From assembly GCF_003313505.1 (NCBI RefSeq), contig NZ_QMHO01000004.1, positions 160,908-224,907 on the forward strand: a stretch of 64,000 bases of DNA, written 5' to 3'. Shown here in pieces: positions 8,270 to 16,999 of the stretch. The DNA comes from Pedobacter nanyangensis. Lineage in GTDB: Bacteria > Bacteroidota > Bacteroidia > Sphingobacteriales > Sphingobacteriaceae. A program made the translations under genes and the position numbers. The notes below the pieces were generated by a model. That model was given only the letters and a program-made list of their open reading frames with translations, was not told where the DNA came from and searched no databases. Position 1 is the first letter of the stretch. Each line of letters begins with the position of its first letter.

Positions 8270-9451
8270 ATGAGCGACAATAGGTACAACCAGCGTGGCG
8301 TATCGGCATCTAAGGAAGATGTACACGCAGCCATCAAGAATATCGATAAAGGCATATTCCCCAAAGCATTCTGCAAAATCATTCCTGACATCCTGGGGAA
8401 CGACGAAAATTATTGCAACATTATGCATGCCGATGGCGCTGGCACCAAATCGTCCTTGGCTTATACCTACTGGAAAGAAACCGGCGACATTTCTGTTTGG
8501 AAAGGCATTGCGCAAGATGCCATCATCATGAACATCGACGATTTGATTTGCGTGGGCGCTACCGACCAGATCCTTTTGTCATCAACCATTGGCCGTAACA
8601 AAAACCTGGTACCGGGCGAAGTGATTGCCGCAATTATTAACGGCACCGAAGAAATTTTGGCCGAACTGAGAAATTTAGGCATTTCGATTTACTCCACTGG
8701 CGGTGAAACTGCCGATGTAGGCGATCTGGTACGAACCATTATCGTAGATTCTACGGTTACCTGCCGCATGAAACGCGACGAGGTTATCAGCAACGACAAC
8801 ATCAAGGCAGGCAATGTAGTAGTAGGCTTGGCTTCTTACGGCAAAGCTAATTACGAAAGTGAATACAATGGCGGCATGGGTTCCAATGGACTAACTTCTG
8901 CCCGTCACGATGTTTTTGAAAAATCTATCGCCACTAAATATCCTGAAAGTTTTGACCCCGGCGTACCTTTTGATTTAGTATTTTCTGGTGGAAAGCAGTT
9001 AACCGATTTGGTTCAAATTAGCGATACTGAAAGTGTAACCGCTGGAAAATTGGTGTTATCCCCTACCCGTACCTACGCACCGGTAATCAAACAAATATTA
9101 GACAAATATCGCAAGCAAATTGATGGCATTGTGCATTGCAGTGGTGGTGCGCAAACCAAAGTGCTTCATTTTGTGAATGACGATGTGCATGTGATCAAGG
9201 ACAACCTATTCCCTATTCCGCCGCTTTTTAAATTGATCCAGGAGCAATCTGGCACTGATTGGAAAGAAATGTACAAGGTGTTTAACATGGGGCACCGTAT
9301 GGAGCTTTATGTACCTGCCGAAATTGCCGACGACATTATTGCCATCTCCAAAAGCTTTAACATTGAGGCACAGGTTATTGGCCGGGTTGAGAGCAGCCAA
9401 CAAAAACAGGTTACGATCAAAAGCGAATTTGGCGAGTTTGTTTATAACTAG
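8270..9451 (+). CDS. purM: Phosphoribosylformylglycinamidine cyclo-ligase (AIR synthase)
   Basis: 393 aa. It catalyses the ATP-dependent closure of FGAM to AIR in purine synthesis (cytosol). The sequence follows the AIRS fold: RYNQRGVSASKEDVHAAIKN at the N-terminus, MHADGAGTKSSLAY (about residues 48-61), the metal/phosphate block NIDDLICVGATDQILLS, GGETADVGDLV, and a C-terminal half with VHCSGGAQTKVL and FNMGHRMELYVP. The Bacteroidota enzyme is longer than the roughly 345-aa proteobacterial one, and this length fits. The gene stands alone; repeat clusters lie on both sides (7742-8162 and 9464-9807). I see no clear terminator after it. Confidence 0.92.
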   Translation: MSDNRYNQRGVSASKEDVHAAIKNIDKGIFPKAFCKIIPDILGNDENYCNIMHADGAGTKSSLAYTYWKETGDISVWKGIAQDAIIMNIDDLICVGATDQILLSSTIGRNKNLVPGEVIAAIINGTEEILAELRNLGISIYSTGGETADVGDLVRTIIVDSTVTCRMKRDEVISNDNIKAGNVVVGLASYGKANYESEYNGGMGSNGLTSARHDVFEKSIATKYPESFDPGVPFDLVFSGGKQLTDLVQISDTESVTAGKLVLSPTRTYAPVIKQILDKYRKQIDGIVHCSGGAQTKVLHFVNDDVHVIKDNLFPIPPLFKLIQEQSGTDWKEMYKVFNMGHRMELYVPAEIADDIIAISKSFNIEAQVIGRVESSQQKQVTIKSEFGEFVYN

Positions 9452-9463
9452 GCCCTTAAACTT

Positions 9464-9490
9464 GCCATTCAGAGTGTAACGAAGGATCCT
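9464..9490. repeat. GTCAT-class REP-like repeat
   Basis: Reads CCATTCAGAGTGTAACGAAG then GATCC, a variant of the GTCATTC...GAAGGATC repeat. It is the first of six repeat units between purM and the dienelactone hydrolase gene. Confidence 0.55.
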
Positions 9491-9504
9491 TTAATGATTA
9501 GATT

Positions 9505-9539
9505 CTGTGGTATGGTGATAACACCAACCACAGGTTAAA
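9505..9539. repeat. Hairpin repeat, copy 1 of 2
   Basis: Inverted repeat CTGTGGTATGGTG / CACCAACCACAG around ATAA. 34 of its 35 bases are repeated at 9632-9666. No coding potential. Confidence 0.8.
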
Positions 9540-9571
9540 TTAGCATTGCTAGCAAAAACCCTACCTGCTTC

Positions 9572-9602
9572 CGTCATCTCGACCGCAGCGGAGAGATCTT
9601 TG
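9572..9602. repeat. GTCAT-class REP-like repeat
   Basis: CGTCATCTCGACCGCAGCGG followed by AGAGATCTTTG. Internal pairing of CTC/GAG and CGC/GCG. Same class as 9464-9490 and 8063-8120. Confidence 0.6.
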
Positions 9603-9631
9603 AACGATGTTTATACACGCAGCATCTTTTT

Positions 9632-9666
9632 CTATGGTATGGTGATAACACCAACCACAGGTTAAA
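9632..9666. repeat. Hairpin repeat, copy 2 of 2
   Basis: Differs from 9505-9539 by one base (CTATGG for CTGTGG). The copies are 127 bp apart with a GTCAT-class repeat between them. Confidence 0.8.
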
Positions 9667-9681
9667 ACTTTTCGTATTACC

Positions 9682-9706
9682 GTCATGCTGAATTCATTTC
9701 AGCACC
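9682..9706. repeat. GTCATGCTGAA...TTTCAGCACC palindromic repeat
   Basis: Inverted arms TGCTGAA/TTTCAGCA around a short AT core. Member of the family best seen as the perfect palindrome at 15919-15958. Confidence 0.65.
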
Positions 9707-9725
9707 TTTTTTTTAACTTTAAAGG

Positions 9726-9807
9726 CCCTGAAATAAATGACCTTCGGTGAGCTCGTTAAGGCTCGGTTTATCCACAGCTTTCCGCTTCGCTACAGGTCAG
9801 GGTGACG
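9726..9807. repeat. Composite palindromic repeat
   Basis: Outer arms CCCTGAAATAAATGACC and GGTCAGGGTGACG pair imperfectly; inside are GAGCTC and GCTTTCCGCTTCGC blocks. It resembles the GTCACCCTGA-type intergenic repeats of related genomes. It ends 13 bp before the stop of the next minus-strand gene and might double as its terminator region. Confidence 0.45.
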
Positions 9808-9820
9808 CTGTTTACCTAAG

Positions 9821-10675
9821 CTAACCCAACTTCTTCTTAAATAAATCAATGGTACGTTGCCAAGCCAATTTAGCGGCAGCTTCATTATACCTCGTTGGCG
9901 AAGTATCGTTATTAAAGGCGTGGTTTACACCCTGGTAGACATATGACTGGTAATTGATGTTGTTGGTTTTTAATGCCTGCTCATAAGCAGGAATACCTGC
10001 ATTAATACGCTCATCCAAACCACCATAATGCAACAGCAAATTGGCTTTGATACTTGGCACTTCTTCTGCTTTAACTTGAGAGCCATAATAGGCTACCGCT
10101 GCATTTAACAGCGGATCGTTTACCGCTAGCTTATTGGCCATACCACCGCCCCAACAAAAACCTACGCAGCCTGTCTTGCCGTTTCCTAGTGGATGTGCTC
10201 TTAAAAAGGCCAAGGCTTTTAAATAATTCTGTAAGTTCTTTTCTGGATCTAGTTTACCAATCAACTCCCTTCCCTTGTTTTCATCTTCGGGTGTACCGCC
10301 AAATGCCTTTAGGGCATCAACACCTAGGGCTAAAAACCCAGCTTTTGCAACACGTTTGGTCACGTCTTTAATATGCGGCGTTAAACCTCTGTTTTCGTGA
10401 ATAACCACCACGGCCCCAAGTTTCTTTTTATTTCCCTTTGGCATGGCAAAAAGCCCGCCCATATCGCCATCGGCACCGGGAAAGGTTATTTCTTCGCTAA
10501 ACACCTCGTCATCATTCACGGTGGCCGCCGCAGCGTAATTGCTCTCCAGAGATGGCAATATGGCTAAGGCCAAGGCCGTACTGCCTGTTAAAATAGCCAG
10601 CTTTTTCATAAATTCTTTACGGCTAATGTGGCTATGGGTGTACGAATCGTACAAATTGATGACCTTCTGATCCAT
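9821..10675 (-). CDS. Dienelactone hydrolase family protein, exported
   Basis: 284 aa from the ATG at 10675; an in-frame ATG at 10717 would add 14 residues ahead of the signal region and looks less likely. N-terminus SRKEFMKKLAILTG (18-31) followed by a hydrophobic stretch resembles a Tat-like signal with one Arg replaced by Lys. The mature part is an alpha/beta hydrolase with HENRGL (Glu94), nucleophile Cys174 in GFCWGG, Asp221 in GLDERI and His252 in GVNHAF, the complete Cys-Asp-His triad. It hydrolyses lactone or ester bonds; whether dienelactone is its real substrate cannot be told, as no catechol genes lie nearby. It is probably periplasmic. Confidence 0.88.
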   Translation of the reverse strand: MDQKVINLYDSYTHSHISRKEFMKKLAILTGSTALALAILPSLESNYAAAATVNDDEVFSEEITFPGADGDMGGLFAMPKGNKKKLGAVVVIHENRGLTPHIKDVTKRVAKAGFLALGVDALKAFGGTPEDENKGRELIGKLDPEKNLQNYLKALAFLRAHPLGNGKTGCVGFCWGGGMANKLAVNDPLLNAAVAYYGSQVKAEEVPSIKANLLLHYGGLDERINAGIPAYEQALKTNNINYQSYVYQGVNHAFNNDTSPTRYNEAAAKLAWQRTIDLFKKKLG

Positions 10676-10826
10676 GATACCGGGTTTAAGTAGGATGCAA
10701 TTTAACCAATCCATCAAATACCACCAAGCTTAACCTATAGATTTCTGCTTTGTACGGTGTATTTTACAAGATAACACTATGCTCTTGTATATCATCGCAA
10801 CCACCCTAACCGTAATTTTGTAAAAC

Positions 10827-10858
10827 AAAAAAATCCCCAAGCTTTCGCTTGGGGATTT
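10827..10858 (-). terminator. Terminator of the TonB-dependent receptor gene
   Basis: Stem AAATCCCCAAGC/GCTTGGGGATTT with a TTTC loop; on the minus strand it is followed by a T run. It sits 23 bp after the receptor stop. Confidence 0.88.
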
Positions 10859-10880
10859 TATCATTCGGGAATAAAATGTT

Positions 10881-13800
10881 CTAGTTGAATGCGTATCTAG
10901 CTCCAATTTGGATTTGATATCTAGAAGCAAAGTTAGTATTATTTCTGAATGTAGAATTACTTAAATTCGTATTCACAGTGTATTTAGGCTTGTTAGTAGC
11001 CGCATCTCTTCCTTGGTACACCAACGGAGTATTTAAAGAAGGAATTTTAGTTATACCCCAGTTTTTATTTAATAAGTTACCGAAGTTAATAATATCCATG
11101 CTTAATTGGAATCTGTTACCATTTTCTTTTCCAAAGATGGTTCTGATTTCCTGCATAATTCTAACATCAAAACGGTTAGCCCAAGGATATTCAGCACCGT
11201 TCCTCTCTGCGTATTGACCTCTTCTAGTTCTTAAATACTCATCTTGGTTGATGTAACTGTTCAACTTATCCCATTGTGCCTGTATACTTTGAGGATTAGA
11301 GCCTGTAATAGCCTGCAATTGAATATCATTGATATCCTTTGGCACATACATCAGGTCATTTGAGTTACCATCAGCATTTACGTCACCAGACACTTGATAA
11401 GAAAATCTCGTATTACCAAAACCGTCACCATAAGGAGCACCTTCGTATACTACACCAATTGAAGTTGGAGAGTTAGGAATTAGTTTAACATTGAAATTAA
11501 CTGAGGCGATAATTCTATTCCTTACCACAAAACTGCTGTAAGCTAAAAATGGCTTATTAGGATCACCAATTACTGGGTTTCCAGAAAAGGCAGAGTTAGC
11601 TTGAGAACCCGGATTTGAGGTAATATCCCTTGCATCACTTCTTGTATATGCCACCATTACATTAGCGATATCTCCAAAACGTTTTTGAAGCTGAGCTGTA
11701 ACGTTGTAAGCATATCCCAATGAAGTGTTATCCAACACAATTGCATTAGTTATATTCGCATTAACTCTATTAGGTCCCGCATTTGAATTTGGACCAGTAC
11801 TCACACCGGGAAAATAAGGACGAGTGTCACCTGTGCCTGAATAATTACCAGCAGGATTAACCAAGTTGGCATTTCTGTGGTATATCTCATTAATCGAATT
11901 GGTGTACATTCCCTCTACCGTAGCTAAGATACCACCTGGAAGTTTGTAATCAATAGCTAAGCTCGATCTCCAAATTTGAGGTAATTTAAAATCAGGAGAA
12001 GTAAGGTTAATGGCAAATGTTGAAGGCACGTTTACATTCGATGGAATGTATGCCGAAGGATTAGGATTAAATGGACGATTGGTTGGATTTGTCAAGAAAT
12101 CTTGTCCGAACATTAACCCTGTGTTACCCGCTTGGTTGGTAAGCCAAACCCCTGTAGAAGCGCCAGTGAAAATACCTGTACCACCTCGTACTATAAAGTT
12201 GCCATTTTTCAACACATCCCAGTTAACTCCGATACGCGGCGAGAACAATAATTGAGATTTGGGCAATTTACCTACATCTAGTTTCTCCCCATCTCTAAAG
12301 CTCATTGCAGTAACCAGTGGATTTGAAGGGATATCGCCCGTGTAAATTGGCACATCCATCCTTACACCATAAGACAATTTGAAGTTTGGCTTCACATACC
12401 ATTCATCTTGAGCATAAAAAGCTAAAGGCATTTGGCTGAAAGTTGCGTATGGTGTAGGATCGTTAGGATTTGCCGAATAAGTAAGCTGATATTGCAAAGG
12501 AATAATTGAAGTATTACCGTTAGCAGCAGCTATAAAATCTGAAAGACTTCTGTACCTGAACTGGCCACTAAAGAACTGCGCAAACGCATTGGCAAATTTT
12601 TGGTAGCCAACAGAACCACCTAATGTAATGGTGTGGTTACCTGCAAAAATATTGAAGTTCTCGTTTAAGGTATAAATATCTTGATTTAACCTATTTAAAC
12701 CACTGAAAGGTTCAGAACCTAAGGAAATATAGTTCCCATTCGCACCATCCTCAATATCTACTAACGGGAATGCACCACCGTTTTGCTCTCTGTAATCTCT
12801 AAATCCTGAGTACACCAATTGAAGGTTGTTTGCAAATTTGTTTCCAAATCTCGAGTTTAACTCAGCAGTAATAGAGTTTAAGTTATTGTATTGTTTATAA
12901 CGCAGGTTAGAGAAAATCATCGAGGTTGGGCTCGGTCCCCTGCCGCTTCTAGAACCTGAACCACTAGGAGCTTTGTCTTCAAATGAGTTAAGATAGTTAT
13001 ATCTTATCGTCAGCTTTTGAGAGTTACTAATATTCCAGTCTAATCTCGCAGTTAAGTTATCAGCCTCTCTTAAATTGCTGTAGTTATCAATTTCTCCAGC
13101 ATCGTAACCAAATCTAGAAGCAACTAAATTCTTTACGGTTAACATATCACTATAGGTTACTCTTGAAACACCACTACCAGTAGTTCCTCTATTTACCTGA
13201 ATAGTAGAGAAAGGTGATGCTCTTCTGCTCAACTCTCCATTTACAAAAAAGAATAATTTATTTTTAATGATCGGGCCGCCTAACCTAAAGCCATATTGTT
13301 TGTTTGTGAAAGACGAACCTGCATCTTTAGGCACGGTAAAATCACCTACTTCGTAACCTTGCATGTTTTGGTTTTTGTAGTAAGTATATATTGCACCGGA
13401 AAACTTATTAGTTCCCGACTTTGTTACAGCATTCACGCCGGCTCCGGTGAAACCACTCTGCTTTACGTCATAAGGGGCTAAGTTAATTTGCAATTCATCC
13501 AACGCTTCTAAGGTAAACGGTTGGGCTCCTGTTTGTCCTCCAGGTAATGCCGATAAACCAAAAACGTTATTCATTTGAGCCCCGTCTAATGTCAAAGAAT
13601 TAAACAATGCATTTCTACCTGCAAATGAGAAACCATCACCAGCTGAGCTAGATTGCGGTGTCAATCTGGTCAAATCAGTTAAACTTCTTGATATAGCTGG
13701 AAGTTCTTCAATTTGTTTTCTAGAAATTGAAGTTGCCGAGCCCATTTTCGACTTGTTTCCAGAAACAGAACCGGTAATCACTACATCCTTAAGTGTGTTA

Positions 13801-14144
13801 ACATTATCATCTAATTGAACATTTAGCACTGTAGCATCACCTAATTTCAAATAAATCCCTTCAATAGTTTTAGTTTGGAAGCCAACAAAGCTAATTTCTA
13901 CTTTATAAGGACCTCCTACTCTAGCATTCGGGATATTAAACCTACCGTCATTATTGGTAGTAGTTGTATAAACCGTACCAGTTGGAGTATGCGTTGCTTT
14001 AATTCCCGCACCTGGTAGTGATTCTTTCGAATCCCTAATTGTACCGGTCATTGATGAAGTAGTTACCTGTGCGTTCACTGAACCCACAAAACCAACCACC
14101 ACAAGAATAATCGCTACAACTTTTAATAGTAAAGATTTTTTCAT
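10881..14144 (-). CDS. TonB-dependent receptor, Oar/SusC-like with carboxypeptidase regulatory-like domain
   Basis: 1087 aa outer-membrane protein. Signal peptide MKKSLLLKVV... to about Ala25 (SVNA/Q). Then a carboxypeptidase-regulatory-like beta domain (about 30-110: TGTIRDSKESLPGAGIKATH, NNDGRFNIPN, ISFVGFQTKTIEG), a plug domain (about 120-245: SISRKQIEELPAISRSLTDL, FNSLTLDGAQMNN, GFTGAGVNAVTKSGTN), and a long beta-barrel ending in Phe-Asn (YQIQIGARYAFN). Length and plug match Oar-like receptors rather than sugar-utilisation SusC, and no SusD gene is adjacent. Such receptors import or export large ligands using TonB energy; ligand unknown. It is monocistronic, with a promoter box at 14200-14207 and terminator at 10827-10858. 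Confidence 0.94.
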   Translation of the reverse strand: MKKSLLLKVVAIILVVVGFVGSVNAQVTTSSMTGTIRDSKESLPGAGIKATHTPTGTVYTTTTNNDGRFNIPNARVGGPYKVEISFVGFQTKTIEGIYLKLGDATVLNVQLDDNVNTLKDVVITGSVSGNKSKMGSATSISRKQIEELPAISRSLTDLTRLTPQSSSAGDGFSFAGRNALFNSLTLDGAQMNNVFGLSALPGGQTGAQPFTLEALDELQINLAPYDVKQSGFTGAGVNAVTKSGTNKFSGAIYTYYKNQNMQGYEVGDFTVPKDAGSSFTNKQYGFRLGGPIIKNKLFFFVNGELSRRASPFSTIQVNRGTTGSGVSRVTYSDMLTVKNLVASRFGYDAGEIDNYSNLREADNLTARLDWNISNSQKLTIRYNYLNSFEDKAPSGSGSRSGRGPSPTSMIFSNLRYKQYNNLNSITAELNSRFGNKFANNLQLVYSGFRDYREQNGGAFPLVDIEDGANGNYISLGSEPFSGLNRLNQDIYTLNENFNIFAGNHTITLGGSVGYQKFANAFAQFFSGQFRYRSLSDFIAAANGNTSIIPLQYQLTYSANPNDPTPYATFSQMPLAFYAQDEWYVKPNFKLSYGVRMDVPIYTGDIPSNPLVTAMSFRDGEKLDVGKLPKSQLLFSPRIGVNWDVLKNGNFIVRGGTGIFTGASTGVWLTNQAGNTGLMFGQDFLTNPTNRPFNPNPSAYIPSNVNVPSTFAINLTSPDFKLPQIWRSSLAIDYKLPGGILATVEGMYTNSINEIYHRNANLVNPAGNYSGTGDTRPYFPGVSTGPNSNAGPNRVNANITNAIVLDNTSLGYAYNVTAQLQKRFGDIANVMVAYTRSDARDITSNPGSQANSAFSGNPVIGDPNKPFLAYSSFVVRNRIIASVNFNVKLIPNSPTSIGVVYEGAPYGDGFGNTRFSYQVSGDVNADGNSNDLMYVPKDINDIQLQAITGSNPQSIQAQWDKLNSYINQDEYLRTRRGQYAERNGAEYPWANRFDVRIMQEIRTIFGKENGNRFQLSMDIINFGNLLNKNWGITKIPSLNTPLVYQGRDAATNKPKYTVNTNLSNSTFRNNTNFASRYQIQIGARYAFN

Positions 14145-14199
14145 GCTCTTTCTAATGAATTTTTAATTGTTTTGTTAAGATATGTTAAAAATACCGCTA

Positions 14200-14207
14200 C
14201 AAATCTA
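14200..14207 (-). promoter_or_regulatory. TonB-receptor promoter, -7 box TAGATTTG
   Basis: Exact TAnnTTTG match on the minus strand, 55 bp before the ATG. No TTG at the usual -33 spacing. Confidence 0.5.
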
Positions 14208-14436
14208 GGGAATAATATTCTGTATAGATGTATTCCTAATATGAATAAATTGTTAAGTCTGCCAAAACTTTTCCACACTTAACATAGCTTAGGTACTACG
14301 TAAAGTGGTATCCCATAACAGATTAAATGATAAATTAATAATATTTTAAAGCCAAGTTTGCCAATCTTTCATTAAGGCTATTCATTTATTACAATAACCT
14401 TACGGCTGCATGGCATGGTTTAATCAACATTTTTTT

Positions 14437-14444
14437 TAATTTTG
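14437..14444 (+). promoter_or_regulatory. lpdA promoter, -7 box TAATTTTG
   Basis: Exact TAnnTTTG match followed by GCAGC, 38 bp before the lpdA ATG. Confidence 0.55.
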
Positions 14445-14482
14445 GCAGCAAATTATTACGTTAATTTCCTTTTAAAAAGAAT

Positions 14483-15871
14483 ATGAACTACGATTTAATT
14501 GTTATAGGTAGCGGTCCGGGCGGATATGTTACTGCCATCAGAGCTTCTCAATTAGGTTTCAAAACCGCCATTGTAGAACGCGAATCATTGGGTGGAATTT
14601 GCCTTAACTGGGGCTGTATCCCAACCAAAGCCTTATTAAAAAGTGCACAAGTTTTCGAATATATCAACCACGCCGCTGATTACGGCATTACCACCGCTGA
14701 GGCCAAGGCTGATTTCGAAGCAGTGGTGAAACGTAGCCGTGGCGTTGCCGATGGCATGAGCAAAGGCGTTCAGTTCTTGATGAAAAAGAACAAGATTGAC
14801 GTAATTATGGGCACTGGAAAAGTAAAGCCAGGCAACAAAGTAGAAGTTAAAGGCGCTGATGGTTCGCAAAAAGAACTTAGCGCTAAAAATATCGTGATTG
14901 CTACAGGCGCACGCTCAAGAGAGTTACCTAACTTAAAGCAAGACGGCAAAAAGATAATCGGCTACCGTCAGGCAATGGTATTGCCGCAACTACCAAAATC
15001 AATGGTAGTAGTAGGCTCTGGTGCCATCGGCGTGGAGTTTGCTTATTTCTATGCAACCATGGGCACTAAAGTAACCATCGTTGAATTTATGGAAAACATT
15101 GTGCCGGTAGAAGACGAGGACGTATCCAAACAATTGTTGCGCAGCTTAAAGAAAACAGGCATCGAGATCATGACCTCTTCAAGTGTTGAATCGGTTGACA
15201 CTAGCGGCGAAGGCTGTAAAGTACAGGTTAAAACGGCCAACGGTATGCAAACCATCGAGTGTGATATCGTACTTTCGGCAGCAGGCGTAGTGGCCAACAT
15301 CGAAAACATCGGTTTGGAAGAAGTAGGCATCAAAACCGATAAAGGTAAAATTGTAGTTGACGAGTATTACAACACTTCCGTAAAAGGATATTACGCCATT
15401 GGCGATGTGGTACCAGGCCAAGCCTTGGCCCACGTAGCTTCTGCAGAAGGTATCCTTTGCGTGGAGAAACTAGCTGGAATGCACGTTGAACCATTGGATT
15501 ACAACAATATCCCAGGTTGTACTTACTGCTCACCTGAAATTGCTTCAGTAGGTTATACTGAAAAAGCAGCTAAAGCGGCTGGATATGAATTGAAAATTGG
15601 TAAATTCCCTTTCTCGGCTTCAGGCAAGGCAAGTGCTGCGGGTGCAAAAGACGGTTTCGTTAAGTTAATTTTTGATGCTAAATATGGTGAATTGTTAGGT
15701 GCTCACATGATTGGCGCTAACGTAACCGAAATGATTGCCGAAATTGTAGTGGCTCGTAAATTGGAAACTACCGGGCACGAAATGATCAAATCTGTTCACC
15801 CGCACCCTACCATGAGCGAGGCCATTATGGAAGCTGCTGCAGATGCTTACGGAGAAGTAATCCACTTGTAA
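14483..15871 (+). CDS. lpdA: Dihydrolipoyl dehydrogenase (E3)
   Basis: 462 aa flavoprotein, FAD- and NAD-dependent, which reoxidises dihydrolipoamide in the pyruvate, 2-oxoglutarate and branched-chain dehydrogenase complexes and the glycine cleavage system. FAD-binding GSGPGGY at 9-15, the redox-active disulfide Cys40/Cys45 in GGICLNWGCIPTK, the NAD-binding VVVGSGAIGVEFAY, the second FAD motif GYYAIGDV, and the C-terminal HPHPT...E catalytic pair (about 439-446) are all present. No E1 or E2 gene is adjacent, so the complex it serves is undetermined. It has its own promoter box, and a palindrome plus a terminator follow. Confidence 0.96.
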   Translation: MNYDLIVIGSGPGGYVTAIRASQLGFKTAIVERESLGGICLNWGCIPTKALLKSAQVFEYINHAADYGITTAEAKADFEAVVKRSRGVADGMSKGVQFLMKKNKIDVIMGTGKVKPGNKVEVKGADGSQKELSAKNIVIATGARSRELPNLKQDGKKIIGYRQAMVLPQLPKSMVVVGSGAIGVEFAYFYATMGTKVTIVEFMENIVPVEDEDVSKQLLRSLKKTGIEIMTSSSVESVDTSGEGCKVQVKTANGMQTIECDIVLSAAGVVANIENIGLEEVGIKTDKGKIVVDEYYNTSVKGYYAIGDVVPGQALAHVASAEGILCVEKLAGMHVEPLDYNNIPGCTYCSPEIASVGYTEKAAKAAGYELKIGKFPFSASGKASAAGAKDGFVKLIFDAKYGELLGAHMIGANVTEMIAEIVVARKLETTGHEMIKSVHPHPTMSEAIMEAAADAYGEVIHL

Positions 15872-15918
15872 GAGCTGAGTTCGATTATTATATAGTTAAT
15901 TTACACTCGTTTAGATAC

Positions 15919-15958
15919 ATCGCTGATGCTGAAATAAATTTATTTCAGCATCAGCGAT
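15919..15958. repeat. Perfect 40-nt palindrome
   Basis: Left half ATCGCTGATGCTGAAATAAA is exactly complementary to the right half, with no unpaired centre. The core TGCTGAAATAAATTTATTTC is the fullest copy of the repeat family also at 7742, 9682 and 51051. It lies 47 bp after the lpdA stop and could form a long hairpin in the mRNA. Confidence 0.9.
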
Positions 15959-16028
15959 CAAAGCCTGATTGCCAGTGAGTTTTCAATATAACTTGAGCTT
16001 GTAAGCTAAAGGCATTCCAATAAAACAT

Positions 16029-16060
16029 AGCCCTATCGACTAAAATCGATAGGGCTTTTT
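16029..16060 (+). terminator. Rho-independent terminator downstream of lpdA
   Basis: 11-bp perfect stem AGCCCTATCGA/TCGATAGGGCT, 6-nt loop, T run. Confidence 0.88.
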
Positions 16061-16126
16061 GTTTATTTTAGGTCAGTTTGTTTGCAAACATTAACCTCCA
16101 AACCATAAACCTTATACCTTTACGTC

Positions 16127-16969
16127 ATGAAACTCTACACTATAAATACAGGAAATTTTAAATTGGATGGCGGTGCTATGTTTGGCGTAGTCCCAAAATC
16201 TATTTGGCAAAAAACCAATCCGGCCGACCAGAACAATATGTGCTCATGGGCCATGAGATGCTTGCTGATTGAAGATGGCGGCAGGTTGATCTTGGTTGAC
16301 AATGGCCTGGGCAATAAACAGGATGAAAAATTTTTTGGGCACTACTATTTGCATGGTGATGATACGTTAGACAAATCTTTAGCGGCCCATGGCTTTCATA
16401 GAAATGATATCACTGATGTTTTTTTAACGCACCTACATTTCGACCACTGCGGCGGCTCTATCGAAAGGGAAGGTGAAAAGCTGGTTCCCGCTTTTAAAAA
16501 CGCAATATACTGGAGCAACCAACAACACTGGGATTGGGCGGTAAATCCTAATGCCAGGGAAAAAGCTTCTTTCCTAAAAGAAAACATTTTACCCATTCAG
16601 GACAGTGGACAATTAAATTTCATCCCTACACAGAACAACGTCCATTTCCACGACGGAATCAATATCCGCTTTGCATACGGCCATACTGATGCCATGATGC
16701 TACCGCAGCTACAGTACAAAGACAAGACAATTGTTTACATGGCCGATCTTTTGCCTTCTACCGGACATATCCCACTGCCCTACGTGATGTCGTACGATAT
16801 GTTCCCACTGCAAACTTTGAAGGAAAAACAGGCATTTTTAGAAGAAGCCGCCGCCAACAACTACATTCTGTATCTGGAGCACGACCCTATTAGCGAATGC
16901 TGCACGGTACAACAAACGGAAAAAGGAGTGCGGCTAAAGGAAACCTTCCCACTGAAAGATATTTTATAA
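16127..16969 (+). CDS. MBL-fold metallo-hydrolase
   Basis: 280 aa, no signal peptide, so cytosolic. The zinc site THLHFDHCGG gives His102, His104, Asp106 and His107, with further metal ligands plausible in YGHTDAM and the C-terminal LEHDP. Sequence around MFGVVPKSIW and MCSWAMRCLLIEDGGRLILVDNGLGNKQ resembles the lactonase/quorum-quenching-like or general MBL subgroup common in Bacteroidota. The substrate is not predictable from this alone. The next gene (phosphoesterase lipoprotein) starts 30 bp downstream, so the two are probably cotranscribed. Confidence 0.9.
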   Translation: MKLYTINTGNFKLDGGAMFGVVPKSIWQKTNPADQNNMCSWAMRCLLIEDGGRLILVDNGLGNKQDEKFFGHYYLHGDDTLDKSLAAHGFHRNDITDVFLTHLHFDHCGGSIEREGEKLVPAFKNAIYWSNQQHWDWAVNPNAREKASFLKENILPIQDSGQLNFIPTQNNVHFHDGINIRFAYGHTDAMMLPQLQYKDKTIVYMADLLPSTGHIPLPYVMSYDMFPLQTLKEKQAFLEEAAANNYILYLEHDPISECCTVQQTEKGVRLKETFPLKDIL

Positions 16970-16999
16970 ACAATAGCCAAACGCTCTTGTTAACTTTTC

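Larger units (their letters stand above)
14145..14482. other. Intergenic region between divergent TonB receptor and lpdA
   Basis: 338 bp, AT-rich. It contains a minus-strand -7 box (14200-14207) and a plus-strand one (14437-14444). I see no open frame or strong hairpin in between. Confidence 0.6.

Noticed and set aside
7742..9807. Repeat clusters considered as a CRISPR array
   Set aside because: The units are of several types, palindromic and irregularly spaced; there are no uniform repeat-spacer units and no cas genes.
10881..14144. TonB receptor considered as SusC of a polysaccharide-utilisation locus
   Set aside because: No SusD, glycoside hydrolase or hybrid sensor is adjacent, and the plug/N-terminal pattern is Oar-like.
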